DNA from: Scilla litardierei
Lineage: Eukaryota > Streptophyta > Magnoliopsida > Asparagales > Asparagaceae
Assembly: GCA_030789695.1 (NCBI GenBank)
Contig: CM061135.1
Span: 113,468,301 to 113,532,300 of the forward strand
DNA: 64,000 bases
Direction of reading: 5' to 3'
The notes below the pieces were generated by a model. It was given only the letters and a program-made list of their open reading frames with translations, had not been told where the DNA came from and made no database searches. Positions within the stretch are counted from its first letter, which is position 1. Every line of letters begins with the position of its first letter. Below are positions 22,695 to 36,529 of this stretch, one piece after another. The translations under genes were made by a program, and so were the position numbers.

Positions 22695-24034
22695 TCACTT
22701 ACCCCCCACTCTCCTGACGCTATGATAGGATCGTCCCTCATGTTATCACCTACCCCCCACTATCGTGATGCCATGATAGGACTACCCCTTGTGTGACCAA
22801 GCCAACTCTCATTGTTCATCACCTCATGATGGGTGCAAGAATCTCGACAATATTCCCCAACTATCGTTCACGTCACTATCATGTATGGAACTCCGGTCAT
22901 TGCTAGGAGACCTCTAGATTAGGCCCCAACTATTATTGGCGACGTAATTAATATGGATCGACATTCTGGTTGGAAACCCTAGATTATCCCTAACTATCAT
23001 TAGCTACTAACTTGAGGAAACCAATCTATGTTGATGGTAATCTTTCTAAGCAAAACCCTAAATTGATGGTTCAAAAGCCAAACAATTAGTTTAACTCATA
23101 TTCATCCCACAAAAGAGACCAACCATGCCCTAGATTAAGAACTACTCACTAAACACTGATAGAACATAGAGATAATCACAGAGTATTAATAAGAAAATGT
23201 GGAAAAAAATAGAAAATATAAAACAAGAAAGAGATACTTAGCACCACAAGGTTGTAGTACAAAAATCTCGAATTTACAAGTGCATCAAAAGGGGAAAACG
23301 CAAATAAAACTAATCTAAACCTACTCATATTCATAGAACTAATTACAAATGAAAAAGGGATAAAAATTGGAAGAAAAACGAAGCTAAACGTCGACCCCCG
23401 TCGAAACGGTGCTCCCAAGCTTTTATAGCATGCCCAAAACCCTAGCAAATGGCAGAAAACCTAACCCGACACGACCATTTGACAAATCGACACGACCGTA
23501 TCGATGTAGCATGAAGCTTGGCCCTCAAAAAATCCCTCAGAATATGTGATTCGACGTGGTCGTTTGGAAAATCCACACGACCGTGTCATGCCAATGGTTT
23601 AGAAGTGCCAGCTATCTTATTTTTGGTTTTGTTCTGACGTGATCGTGTAGGAATCCACTCGACCATGTTGATCTGGGTTTAGCCCTTCATAAAATGACCC
23701 ATACGACCGCATAAAACGGTCGTGTGGGGGCTTCCTTCTGCTCCTTTTGCAGTGATATCTGATACGATCGTTTGTGATAAGCCACACGACCGTGTCAGTC
23801 TTTACTCCCCATGCACTCAGTTGGATAATTAAAACATCGTCTTGTCCCTGATCAATTCCAAAGCCTATTTCCTCGCTAATAGGTCCCAAAACTCCATGTT
23901 TTGACCTGAAACACATCAAGGAAGCCCAAAGCGTAAAAAGAAACAAAAAGCATAAGAAATGGTGTGAAAAGTGTGGCGGAGTGGTGTGAAGTGAAATTGA
24001 AAACTCTATGGAAAAGGTACATAATAAATGCTCA
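22695..24034 (-). repeat. Right part of the split Athila-like LTR (family E3)
   Basis: Ends at AAATGCTCA, followed by a polypurine tract on the minus strand (24035-24052, CCTTGGGGGATTTTGA). It contains a different palindrome family, CACGACCGTG and relatives, at about 23460-23800. It has no PBS at its left because E2 interrupts it there; the left remainder is 15958-16293. Confidence 0.55.
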
Positions 24035-25175
24035 TCAAAATCCCCCAAGGTAAACTCTTTCTTGTCCTCAAGGAAGGGAGAGTAGAGTTTGGAGTAATGC
24101 AAGCATGCATACAAATGATATCGAGAATTTCATAACATCGAGCATTCATATACATGGGTGAGTGGAGAATTCAAATTTCGGAAATTTTAAACACATCAAT
24201 TCATCTCCACCAATCAAGATATAACCCAGGGTATTGTTTCCAGCAGAAATAAATATACAATATGTAAAATCATGGTTATGCTCAAATCCTAGTATATTTC
24301 CTCTATCCCGCACTAGGTTACAAGGATATGAATCGAAATTATGCAATGATCGAGAGGAGACTTAATATCATTTGATTTCATGCAAATCTTTTTAGGAGAT
24401 GGCTCTCACAACATGTTGTGGTTTCTTGATTAATGGGGTTGATAGCATTGACCAGCTTTTATTTCTATATTTACAAATGATCTCTCTCTATTTTTTTCTT
24501 TATTTGGATCCTAGTTGGTGTTGGGTCAATGACTCCCAGATCAGACGATCTTAGGGCATTGGGTTAAGAAGGACCCCTCAGATCTACTAGCTCAAACAAA
24601 CTAAAAATCTGTATTCTTATGCACTCCCCCCAAGCTAAACCTTTCGGCACGAATCTCCAATGCTTATTTAGGCACGAGGACCCAGCTACTTGATGTAGCT
24701 GGAAGAACGGTGCATAATTATTATTTTATTTATTTTTCATTTTTCTCTCTTTTTTAAATAAACGTGGGCAAGCTAGGCAACTACACTAATCAGTATTGAA
24801 ACGATATGATGTTATCCAATTCACATTAGATTTCTAATCATCGTACTCAACTAAAACTTTCAGGATTCATGCATAAAATGGATTTCCAAATAAAATATAA
24901 CCTAGGCTTGTTTTAAGTACTTCTATCCTAGAGATTATGAGCATAAACATAATAAGCATATTATTTGAAATCTCACACTAAAAACTAACCCTAAAGCATA
25001 TATCACGATTGGCGTCTAGAAACTGAATAGAAAGAAATAAAAATCTGAAATGCTTCATTCAAAAATCCATGCATATAAAGAGCTCAACATCGTGAAATTC
25101 TTGATATGAAGACACATATAAGCAAATGATGCATGATGGTATGGAGATGCAAGTGTTCTTGTGTTTTTTTGTTTA
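24035..25175 (-). other. 3' internal region of element E3, truncated by the composite element
   Basis: Starts with the polypurine tract and contains blocks shared with the E2 internal region (for example near 24530-24660). No coding sequence was recognised. It stops where the composite element at 25181 begins. Confidence 0.45.
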
Positions 25176-26630
25176 TATGTTGTAATGGCCCAAAGTGCCA
25201 TATATGTAGGACCTAGCTTTTGTATGAAAATAGAGTTTGTATCTATGTATTATGTATTGTATAAGTGAGTACATATTGGCGTGTACTTTATATGGTTTGT
25301 TGTGCATGTAGTGTGTACAATGAACTATGAAGTGGTATAGTAATATTGTATGATTGTGTGGAGTAGTCCTAGTAATTAGACTTAATATTAGTTTTATTAA
25401 TTTAATTGATGCTAATGGTGGATTCGTATTGGTTGCTTGCATGGTTGCCCATGGATGCTCGTTGAATGCTTATGTGTGAGTAATACAGTGTATTTAGTAA
25501 TGTGGGTGTAGAGTACATGCAAGAATGGTGAGGTGATGCATGGGTATGTGATGCATGAATCTGATGGTATGTGTATGTGTGTGAATGGGTGTGTAGGATT
25601 GGTGTACATGGACTAGTGTAAATAGGGGTTAGAATTAGTGGCATTCTTGTAATTAATGGAGTGTGTGTGCATAATAGGGGAGTGTGAGAAGTAATGGCAA
25701 ACTAGTAAATATTACCTTCTTGATTCTTCTACTCTTTTCTCCCAAGTTCCCTTCGTTTCTTAACTCTTCTACAAATATCTCCCTCTCCCTCTCATTATCA
25801 TGCTGGCCAAAATTTTAAAGGGGAGAGAAAGGAAAAGAGAAAAGAGAAAGGAAAGAAGAAGAAGGAGAAGAGAAGATAAGAAAGAAGGAGAAGGGCTTGA
25901 AGAATGAGAAGGGCTTGAAGAAGGAGGAGCCATAGGGATTTGAGCTACCCCTTTGTCTCTCATCACCCCTAAGATAGGATTCCATCTCCAACTAGTGTTA
26001 GTGTATGTTAAGCATGAGAAATTAAGTTAATCTTAGTTTAATGACATTAGTTTTCATTTTTTATGATTGCTGAAATTCTGGATAGATTTACATGCCCATT
26101 GATTTGCTCATTTATCCTAATATAGACTTGAGTTTGCTCTGGAATTTCTATGACATAAGTATTGGACTTTTATATACAACTTTCATGTTGAGAACATTTG
26201 TTAATTCGGACTGCAATTAGGGGCAAATATTCTGTCTTTGCAGTACGTCTAATTTTTACCCAGATTAGACACAGTTTGGAAAAGCATAGATCAGTCACTG
26301 CACACTCCATAAAAATTGGTGGTATTCATTTCGTTGGAAATATAACAACTTTTTCTACAAATTTCTCCAAGGACACATTTTCGAGATTCTAACTGCAACA
26401 TGTCTTAAAATAGCAGTTGTTACAGCCCTCAGAATCTGTCTGAGAAACAGATTCGACAGGTCTCACCAAACAATTCACCATAAATCACCTAGTCCATCTC
26501 CATACATAAAATTTTATATGTGGATTCAAAACTACAATATCTACGACTTCCACTCGGTGTAAAAATTTTGTTTAGTTTAAATGTTTGGAGAAAACAGCCC
26601 CTGTTTATGACTCTTCATGTTTTCTTGTAA

Positions 26631-27246
26631 GCTGGATGACCCTATAACTCAGTCTTGATGACCTTACGACCCAGACTGATTGACCTACGACCCAGTCTGG
26701 ATGACTCAATCTGGATGACCTTACGACCCAGACTGATTAACCTTACGACTCAGGCTGGGTGACTCAGTCTGGATGACCTTACGACCCAGACTGATTGACC
26801 TACGACCCAGTCTGGATGACCTTACGACCCAGACTGATTGACCTACGACCCAGTCTGGATGACTCAGTCTGGATGACCTTACGACCCAGACTGATTGACC
26901 TACGACCCAGTCTGGATGACTCAATCTGGATGACCTTACGACCTAGACTGATTGACCTGACGACCCAGTCTGATTGACCTTACGACCCAGACTGATCGAC
27001 CTTACGACCCAGTCTGGATGACTCGGTCTGGATGACCTTTCAACCCAGACTGATTGAACTCACGACCAAGTCTGGATGACTCAGTCTGGATGACCTTATG
27101 ACCCAGACTGATTGACCTATGACTTAGGTTGGATGACACAGTCTGGATGACTCTACGACCCAGTATGTACGACCTTACGACCCAGTCTGGATGACCCTAC
27201 GACCCTACGACCCTATGACCCAGTACGGTTGATCTATGACTTGTCT
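26631..27246 (+). repeat. Tandem array in L1, about 40 bp units with inverted CCAGACTG/CAGTCTGG halves
   Basis: Units have the form TGGATGACCTTACGACCCAG then ACTGATTGACCTACGACCCA. The halves CCAGACTG and CAGTCTGG are inverted with respect to each other, so each unit can fold. Unit number and order differ from the arrays in L2 and L3. Confidence 0.85.
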
Positions 27247-28694
27247 GTATGATCTATCTCATTTGACATATAGTTATGCCATGACACTATGTTAGAGTAG
27301 TCTATGTATGCCATGTTATATGCTTTATTTGTGTTCCTCACACAGTGGGAATTTCCTCCTGAAATTTTAACAGTGAATCCACAACACATATGTCTACAAC
27401 TCTTAAGGAAGAAAAATTGATGTTTGGTACAAATATTTGGAGCATTATGCCTCTGTTTGGGACTGTCCTGTTATTTCCAGAAATTGGGTTGCATGAATGT
27501 GTTGTTTTGTCTTCGATTATAGGTCTCTATGTTTTGTGGCTTCACTATATAATTGTTACATGATTCATCAGTTATTTATTTGGCCTCCTCATGTTTCATA
27601 AAGTTGTTAATTTTCATTTATGTTCACTATCTTGGTGATTTAATTGTTGATAACAATGTTGGCCTTCAAGTGGCATTGATGTTGGAAAAAGAAAGCAAGT
27701 TTGGATATGATCATATTAGGGACACGGGGGGAGTGCATCAACTTGGACGGTTGTGCCACGGTAGGAGGTGGGAAAAGCACCGTTGGTCACTTCTCGATCC
27801 ATGGGTGGCTCCCTATGATATTGGATTAGTTACAATACCCATGTATGCCGGCTCATTCATGGGATCCCATTGCATTGCATTACATCTCATAGCGATTGTA
27901 TTGTGTGTCATATGCATCATGGCATCATTGAGCATTATATGTGACTTGTGGTTATAGATATGATTGTTCCCTTACATGTATAATTGTTCCCATGAATGCA
28001 TGAGTTACTTGAAATGGTTGTATGTTGGAAAATGAGGTGGTTTGCTTTCATTTATGGAGCTAATGTAAGTGGAAATGTGATGGATGGTTTTGCTATTATT
28101 GCCTTAATTATGATGGCACCCTAGAAATGAGGTGGAAATGCTATTTGATGTTGTGAGAAATGAATGGGTAGGATGGCTTCCATGTCACTAGTTTCTTTTG
28201 TTTTACTATTAACATTTAGTTGCTCATTATAAGGGTTGTACTAGTTACTTGTTGCCTCTTGTACATTATGCTAGTATATAGACCTTGCATGTTGCATGTC
28301 CACGCTCTCACCTGTTCATCACTATAGCTGTTACTTCCTTTACTGCAGTAGATGTTGATGCCATGTCATACAATATGCCTGCTCACGTGCACCTTTTCCA
28401 TACTTCATGTAAGGGCTAGTTGGGGTATGGTATTCTTACTGGGTCACACTTAAGCGTGCCCCACAGTTGACGTTTTAGGTTCAGGCGTTAGAGTTGGTTG
28501 GTGGCTATGAGGTGGAGCAGTGGAGTTTTGTAGATAAGTTAGGTTGGGTGGCGAGGGGAGAGGAGAGAGTGTTTGTACTTTGGGGGTTTTGTTGGTACAG
28601 ATTGAGATAATAATGATGGACGTATATACAGATTGATGATGTATATATATATATACATCAGACTTTTCTTTGAGTTTAGTTATTGTACAGTTTC

Positions 28695-29457
28695 TGTTGA
28701 TACACGGGTACGGCCCACGAAACAGCATTGGTTTATTGAGGCCCAATCACAGCCCAGTATAGTTTGAAAACGACCCAAGGCCGACCAACGAAGCAAGGGC
28801 GGCATAAGACTCAGTCGAAGGAATAGTTCTTCCCAACCGTTGGACTCCCACCGACATTGATGGGGTGGAGTTATGGCGACCGAGGAAATGGGCAGCCGTT
28901 AACTCGAATCCTGGAGGAGATCATGCCGCGATCAACAAGGGACAGTTACTCGTCATCGAGGAAGAGCTACCTATAAATAGGCTGACAGACGAAGGTAAAA
29001 GGGTTCCATCTTCAAGGTACGAGATCTAATACATAGAGCTTTATCTTTTTACCTCCACCATTCTATTATCGAGCTTAAGTCGTCAGTCTATAGAGGAACC
29101 TCCGTGGGTCGATCTCAGCTACACCAAGCTCCCTCTCGTCCTTAAGTTTCCTACTAACTTAAGCATCGGAAGGGATTTGGGTCGGAACCCAGATCTGACC
29201 CCCCCTAATGACTCCTTATGGTGCAGATCGATGATTGACATCCAACGCCTAAAGTCAATATCGAAGCCCTTTAACCTCGAACGACCAATCCGACGGTCGT
29301 TATTCGGTCAATCGACGGTCTTACCACCACCAACCATCAACTACCGACCCCTGTTCATCCAACCGAGTGTCCCATTCCAAAGGCTGACTAGGCTCCAGCT
29401 CAGCGCTTTGAGTCCCCGTCAGCTTGACAACTGTCTTGGTCATTTCTGGCCTTAACA
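28695..29457 (+). mobile_element. Solo LTR S1, Tat-like, 763 bp
   Basis: Begins TGTTGATACACGGG and ends GGCCTTAACA, flanked on both sides by GTTTC (28690-28694 and 29458-29462). L3 has the same site uninterrupted, which confirms the limits. A TATA box (TATAAATAG, 28972-28980) and the CTTAAGCATCGGAAGGG segment followed by a C-run match the organisation of the Tat LTR at 824-1859. No PBS or PPT flanks it, so it is a solo LTR left by LTR-LTR recombination. Confidence 0.9.
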
Positions 29458-29655
29458 GTTTCCCTCTGTGTTTCCTTTCTGTGTTTATGTTATTGGTTGT
29501 TTGGTTGTGCCTGGGAACAGTACATGTACTATCCCAGCAATGCACAGTGGACCTGCTTGTGTTTTTCTTGTATTTTCATTCGTAACACTTGCTACTCTGA
29601 GATCGCCTGGGACGGTTTCGTACTACCCAGGTATCCTGGCGATCAGGGCGTTACA

Positions 29656-30698
<1,043 letters not shown>

Positions 30699-32126
30699 TG
30701 TAACGGCCGAGAGTGACATATACATAGGACCTATGCTTTTGTGTGAAAATAGAGTGTGTATTTGTATATTATGTATTGTATAAGTGAGTACATATTGGCG
30801 TGTACTTTATAAGGTTTGTTGTGCATGTAGTGTGAGTAGTGAACTATGAAGTGCTATAGTAATATTGTATGATTGTGTAGAGAGTCCTTGTAATTAGACT
30901 TACTATTAGTGTTATTAATTTAATTGATGATAATGGTGCATTCTTATTGGTTGATTGCATGGTTGCACATGGATGCTCGTTGAATGCTTATCTGTTAGTA
31001 ATATAGTGTGTTTAGTAATATGGGTGTAGAGTACATGCATGAATGGTGAGGTGATGCATGGGTATGTGATGCATGAATCTGATGGTATGTCTATGTCTGT
31101 GAATGGGTGTGTTGCCTTGGTGTAGAGGGACTAGTGTGAATAGAGGTTAGAATTAGGGGCATTCTTGTAATTAATGGAGTGTGTGTGCGCATAATAGGGG
31201 AGTGTGAGAAGTAATGGCAAACTTGTAAATATTACCTTCTTGACTCTTCTACTCTTTTCTCCCAAGTTCCCTTCGTTTTGAAAATCTCCTACAAATATCT
31301 ACCTCGCCCTCTCATTATCATGCCTGTCCAAAATTTTAAAGGGGATGGAAAGGAAAAGAGAAAAGAGACAGGAGAGAAGAAGAAGAGAAGAGAAGGAAGA
31401 AGGAGAAGGGCTTGAAGAAGGAGGAGCCATAGGGATTTGGGCTACCCCCCTTGTCTCTCATCACCCCTAAGATAGGATTCCATCTCCAACTAGTGTTAGT
31501 GTATGTTAAGCATGAGAAATTAAGTTAATCTTAGTTTAATGACATTTGTTTTCATTTTTGATGATTTCTGAAATTCTGGACAGATTTACATGTCCATTGA
31601 TTTTCTCATTTATCCTAATATATACCTAAGTTTGCTCTGGAATGTTTATGCATAAGTATTGGACTTTTATCTACAACTTTTATGTTGAGAACTTTTGTTA
31701 ATTCGGACTGTAAGTAGGGGTAAATAGTCTGTCTTTGCAGTACGTCTGATTTTTACCCAGATTAGACACAGTTTGGAGAAACATAGATCAGTCACTGCAC
31801 ACTCCATAAAAATTGGTGTTATTGGTTTCGTTGGAAAGATAAAAACTTTTTCTACAACTTTCTCCTAGGACACATTTTCGAGATGCTAACTGCAACATGT
31901 CTTAAAATAGCAGTTGTTACAGCCCTCAGAATCTGTCTGAGAAATAGATTCGACAGGTCTCACTAAAAAATTCACCATAAATCACCTAGTTCATCTCTCT
32001 ACATGAAATTTTATTTGTGAATTCAGAACTACAATATCTACGACTTCCAATGGGAGTAAAAATTATGTTTAGTTTAAAAGTTTGGAGAAAACAACCCCTG
32101 TTTGTGACTCTTCATGTCTTCCTGTA

Positions 32127-32617
32127 AGCTGGATGACCCTAAGACTCAGTCTGGATGACCTTACGACCTAGACTGATTGACATACGACCCAGTGTGGATG
32201 ACTCAGTCTGGATGACCTTAAGACCCAGACTGATTGACCAACGACCCAATCTGGATGACTCGGTCCGGATGACCTTAAGACCCATACTAATTGACCTACA
32301 ACCCAGTCTGGAAGACTCAGTCTGAATGACCTTATGACCCAGACTGGTTGACCTTACGACCCAGACTGATCGACCTTACGACCCAATCTTGATGACTCAG
32401 TCTGGATGACCTTACGACCCAGACTGGTCGACCTTACGACCTAGTCTGGATGACTCGGTCTGGATGACCTTACGACCCAGACTGGTTGACCTACGACGTC
32501 CTAGTCTGGATGACTCTGGATGACCCTACGACCCAGTATGGACGACCTTACGACCCAGTCTGGATGACCTTACGAACCTATGACCCAGTACTGTTGATCT
32601 ATGACTTGTCTGTATGA
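32127..32617 (+). repeat. Tandem array in L2
   Basis: Same unit family as at 26631-27246 but shorter by roughly 120 bp, and with more point changes in the CCAGACTG/CAGTCTGG halves. Confidence 0.82.
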
Positions 32618-34771
32618 TCTATCACATTTGACTTATAGTTATAACATGACACTATCTTAGAATAGTCTTTGTATGCCATGTTATATGCTATGTTTGTGTT
32701 CCCCACACAGTGGGAATTTCCTCTAGAAATTTTAACAGTGAATCCACAACACATATGTCCACAACTCTTAAAAGAAGAAAAATTGATGTTTTGTACAAAT
32801 ATTTGGAGCAGTATACCTCTGTTTGGGACTATCATGTTATTTCCAGAAATTGGGTTGCATGAATGTGTTGTTTTGTCTTTGATTATGGGTCTCCATGTTT
32901 TGTGGCTTCACTATATGATTGTTACATGATTCATCAGTCATTTATTTGGCCTTCTATTGTTTCATAAAGTTGTTAATTTTCATTTATGTTCAATATCTTG
33001 GTGATTTAATTGGTGGCATTGATGTTGGCAAAAGAAAGCAAGTTTGGATATGATCATATTAGGGACACGGGGGGAATAGCATCGGCTTGGACGGTTGTGC
33101 CACGATAGGAGGCGGGGAAAGCGCCGTTAGTCACTTCTCGATCCATGGATGGCTCCCCATGATATCGGAGTAGTCACGATACACTTGCACGCCGGCTCAT
33201 TCATAGGATCCCATCACATTGCATTGCATCTCAAAGCAATTGTATTGTGTTTCATATGCATCATGGCATCATTGAGCATTGTGTGTGACATGTGGTTATA
33301 GATATAATTGTTCCCTTACATGTATGATTGTTGCCATGAATGCATGAGTTGCTTGAAATGGTTGTATGTTGGAAAATAAGGTGGTTTGCTTTCATTTATG
33401 GTGCTTATGTAAGTGGACATGTGATGGATGGTTTTGCTATTATTGCCTTAATTATGATGGCACCCTGGAAATGAGGTGGAAAATGCTATTTGATGTTGTG
33501 AGAAATGAATGGGTATGATGGCTTCCATGTCACGAGTTTCTTTTGTTTTACTATTAACAATTAGTTGCTCATTATAAGGGTTGTACTAGTTACTTGTTGC
33601 CTCTTGTACATTATGCTATTATGTAGACCTTGCATGTTGCACGTCCACGCTCTCACCTGTTCATCACTATAGCTGTTACTTCCTTTACTTTAGTAGATGT
33701 TTATGCCATGTCATACAATATGCCTGCTCACGGGCACCTTTTCCATACTTCATGTAAGGGCTAGTTGGGGTATGGTATTCCTACTGGGTCATGCTTTGGC
33801 GTGCCCCACCGTTAACGTTTTAGGTTCAGGCGTAGAAGTTCGTTGGTGGCTATGAGGTGGAGAAGTGGAGTTTTATAGATGAGTTAGGTTGGGGTGGCGA
33901 GGGGAGAGGAGAGAGTGTTTATACTTTTGGGGTTTTGTTGGTACAGATTGAGATAATAATGATGGATGTATGTACAGATGGATGATGTATATATATATAT
34001 CAGACTTTTCTTTGAGTTTAGTTGTTGTACAGTTTCTGTTGATACACGGGTACGGCCCATGAAACAGCGTTGGGTTATTGAGGCCCAACCACAGCCCAGT
34101 ATAGTACGAAAACGACCCAGGGCCCGCCAACGAAGCAAGGGCAGCATAAGACTCAGTCGAAGGAATAGTTCTTACCAACCATTGGACTCCCGCCGACGTT
34201 GATGGGGTGGAGTTATGGCGACCGAGGAAATGGGCAGCCGTTAACTCGAATCCTGGAGGAGATCATGCCCCGATCAACGAGGGACGATTACTCGCCATCA
34301 AGAGGAGCCACCTATAAATAGGCTGACAGACGAAGGTAAAAGGGTTCTGTTGAGTATTGGACTTCTCCCTACTTGGTGTTAATTATGAGCAAACATAAAT
34401 ACTTGTGACTAATCCCCTATTTTGTAGTTAATCCATTGCCTAATCTTATTATGAAGATCTACTTGCAATGGATGACACTCAAAGTTCATTGAAGGCAAAT
34501 GAAATGGATTGGATGATCGTAGATGATGATTGAAGCTCCATGAAGACTTCAAGCTCATGCGTTGGATAGAAGAGAGTTTGTCAATGTAAATTTCTTTTAT
34601 CACTTCTAGTATGTAGCTTAGAAGTAGAACATTGTTGGAGCACACACACATCTTCATTTCTGTTTTAGGATGTCTTTAGTTCAAGCTTCCTTTGACTCCA
34701 ATTCATTTCAAACTAGATTGTGCATGTCATGTATATAACAGTCGACTGCTGAACGTTTTACAGTCGCCTGT

Positions 34772-36354
34772 TGACGTGCGTTTATATTTCATATATTCAC
34801 GCACGTTTTCTTTTGCGTTTCTCCGTATTTTCCGCCGTCTTTTATTCGATTTCTCGTATTTTCTCGTTTTCTTTCACTTTTCCTTGTTTCTCCATGTTTG
34901 CAGGAGATTGCCCGCGTAGGGGACGTTTAACGACGATATCTCAAGTCCCCGGAGCAACGGGAGGAGTCACGCGTGATCCAGGGGGTCAAACGACGAAGAT
35001 TACATCTTTCAGCCCCTCACCCGGTCGGTTGGTCATCTCCAACCGATCGGGTGATGCACGCATGCACCACCCGGTCTCAGCCGGAGCTCAAGTGAATGTC
35101 ACCCGACCGGTTCACAGGCCGGTTCAAACGGGGCCGATTCTCTGTCTTTTCAAGCCAAATTCCAACCGATCGGGTGACTCTCACCCGATCGGTTCATCTG
35201 TAGCTGATGCTGAGGAGCCGAGACACGGGCACCCAACCGATCCCTTCACCCGATGGCGCCAAGATCCAACCGGTCACTCCAAGAACTCAACCGACCGGTT
35301 CATATGACCGGGTGAAAGTCCGTCGTTTTCTGTTTATTATCTGTAACGGATCACCCGATCGGTTGACTTGTCAACCGATCGGGTGATACGAGATCCTATA
35401 AATAGGACCCCTAGGGTTCCAGAAACGGGGGAGCTGCTAGTTTTTACTGTTTTCTCCTATTTGTGACGGCTGTAATTACTTTTCTATTGTAACTCTTCGG
35501 ATCTTTCTTAAACTTTAGTATTATCTTAATTGCTCTACTACCTTCGCATTCCAATCGTCTGATTATGATTTCAACGGTTCATTTTCGTTTAGATCGCTTT
35601 TTAATGAATATTTGTGAGTAGTTCCCAAATCTGGGATCTTGGCGGAAACCCCTTCGGGGGCTCTTCCCGATGCATCCATAGGGTTAGGAAATCGATAGGG
35701 ATTAGGAATCTAACGGTTACACGGGGTGTTTTATTGTCATCGGTGGGAAAAAGACCGCCTTTGACCGTTGGGCCAAGGGGGAATAAACTTGGCGGTTGAC
35801 TCCCTAGCCATAGCTCACGCCCTTAGTGTAGACGCCGAATCCTAGCGCGTGGGAGCGGCAGGATGAGATGTTGGGAGTTATCGTTGCGAGCTTAGTGCTC
35901 CTGGAATCGATCAGTGTTAATGGACACGGGAGTTCCCACTGATCGAACCCGGGAAGTCCGGTGTATCATCCTGGGCACCGACCGGAATATCGGGCCCATG
36001 GTATGCCTGTACCAATTTCAGAGGCAACGTCTCACCATTAGACCCTAATTCCGATCGCCATCCTACCCATAGGCCGTATCGGCGAGAGTCGCTCGTTGGA
36101 GTGGAAACCAAAGTCCCGGGTTTATTTTCTTATTGTTCATACCTTGCATTCCCTTACCGTGACAACCCATCAACCGATCCGAGCTAGCTCGCCCACGGGG
36201 TGATTTCGGTCCTCCTTGACATAAGCACATCCTAGCCTCCCTGTGTTCGACCCCCAAGCCACACTACAACACCGTGCACTTGCGGTTACAAATATCTAAA
36301 CCCTCACGTGGGTCCCCCGGCCATTTGCGGCTAGCAAATTGGGGGCAAACGTCA
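34772..36354 (+). repeat. 5' LTR of the Athila-type element
   Basis: TGACGTGCG...GCAAACGTCA. It contains many palindromes of the ACCGATCGGT/CCCGATCGGG type, a TATA box at 35397-35404 and the U5 signature CACTTGCGGTTACAAATA near the end. A 178-codon frame in it (34771-35307) exists only because the region is GC-rich and stop-poor. Confidence 0.93.
35350..35404 (+). promoter_or_regulatory. Perfect 38 bp palindrome plus TATA box in the 5' LTR
   Basis: 35350-35387 consists of two 18-base arms (ATCACCCGATCGGTTGAC and its exact complement) around TT. TATAAATA follows at 35397-35404, nine bases further. The same cassette is at 43040-43094 in the 3' LTR. The placement just upstream of TATA suggests a transcription-factor site or DNA hairpin at the core promoter. 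Confidence 0.75.
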
Positions 36355-36360
36355 AGTTTA

Positions 36361-36378
36361 TGGCGCCGTTGCCGGGGA
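36361..36378 (+). other. Primer-binding site, tRNA-Asp
   Basis: TGGCGCCGTTGCCGGGGA is an exact 18-base complement of the 3' end of plant tRNA-Asp including CCA. It lies six bases after the 5' LTR, the usual Athila arrangement. Confidence 0.92.
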
Positions 36379-36529
36379 GGCAACGTGCTTGTTATTTTAG
36401 GATCTCTTGAACCCTAGTGTCTAGCTCTTATCCCTACCTCGTGATAATTTTCGCATTCTTCCTTTTTCTTTTTATTTTCTTATTTTTATTTCTTATGTTT
36501 ATTTCTTATCTTATCTGTTTCTTTCCCAC

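Larger units (their letters stand above)
25181..29655 (+). repeat. LTR copy L1 (about 3.7 kb without its insertion)
   Basis: Aligns with L2 and L3 over its full length. In order it holds a G/A-rich segment (25800-25930), a segment ending in GATTCGACAGGTCTCACC, a tandem array (26631-27246), a conserved block around GGGACACGGGGGG and a 3' part interrupted by solo LTR S1 (28695-29457). A 134-codon frame at 27553-27957 is not kept in L2 or L3 and is not coding. Confidence 0.82.

Noticed and set aside
27553..27957. 134-codon frame inside L1
   Set aside because: The homologous parts of L2 and L3 have indels and stops in that frame, so it is not maintained.
34771..35307. 178-codon frame in the Athila 5' LTR, also present in the 3' LTR within a 229-codon frame
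   Set aside because: It is made of palindrome repeats and lies over U3 and the promoter. The copies agree only because LTRs are identical at insertion.
35000..35390. CRISPR-like look of regularly recurring palindromes (also 44.0-44.7 kb and 26.6-27.2 kb)
   Set aside because: Spacing is irregular, spacers are not unique, there are no cas genes and the DNA is eukaryotic.
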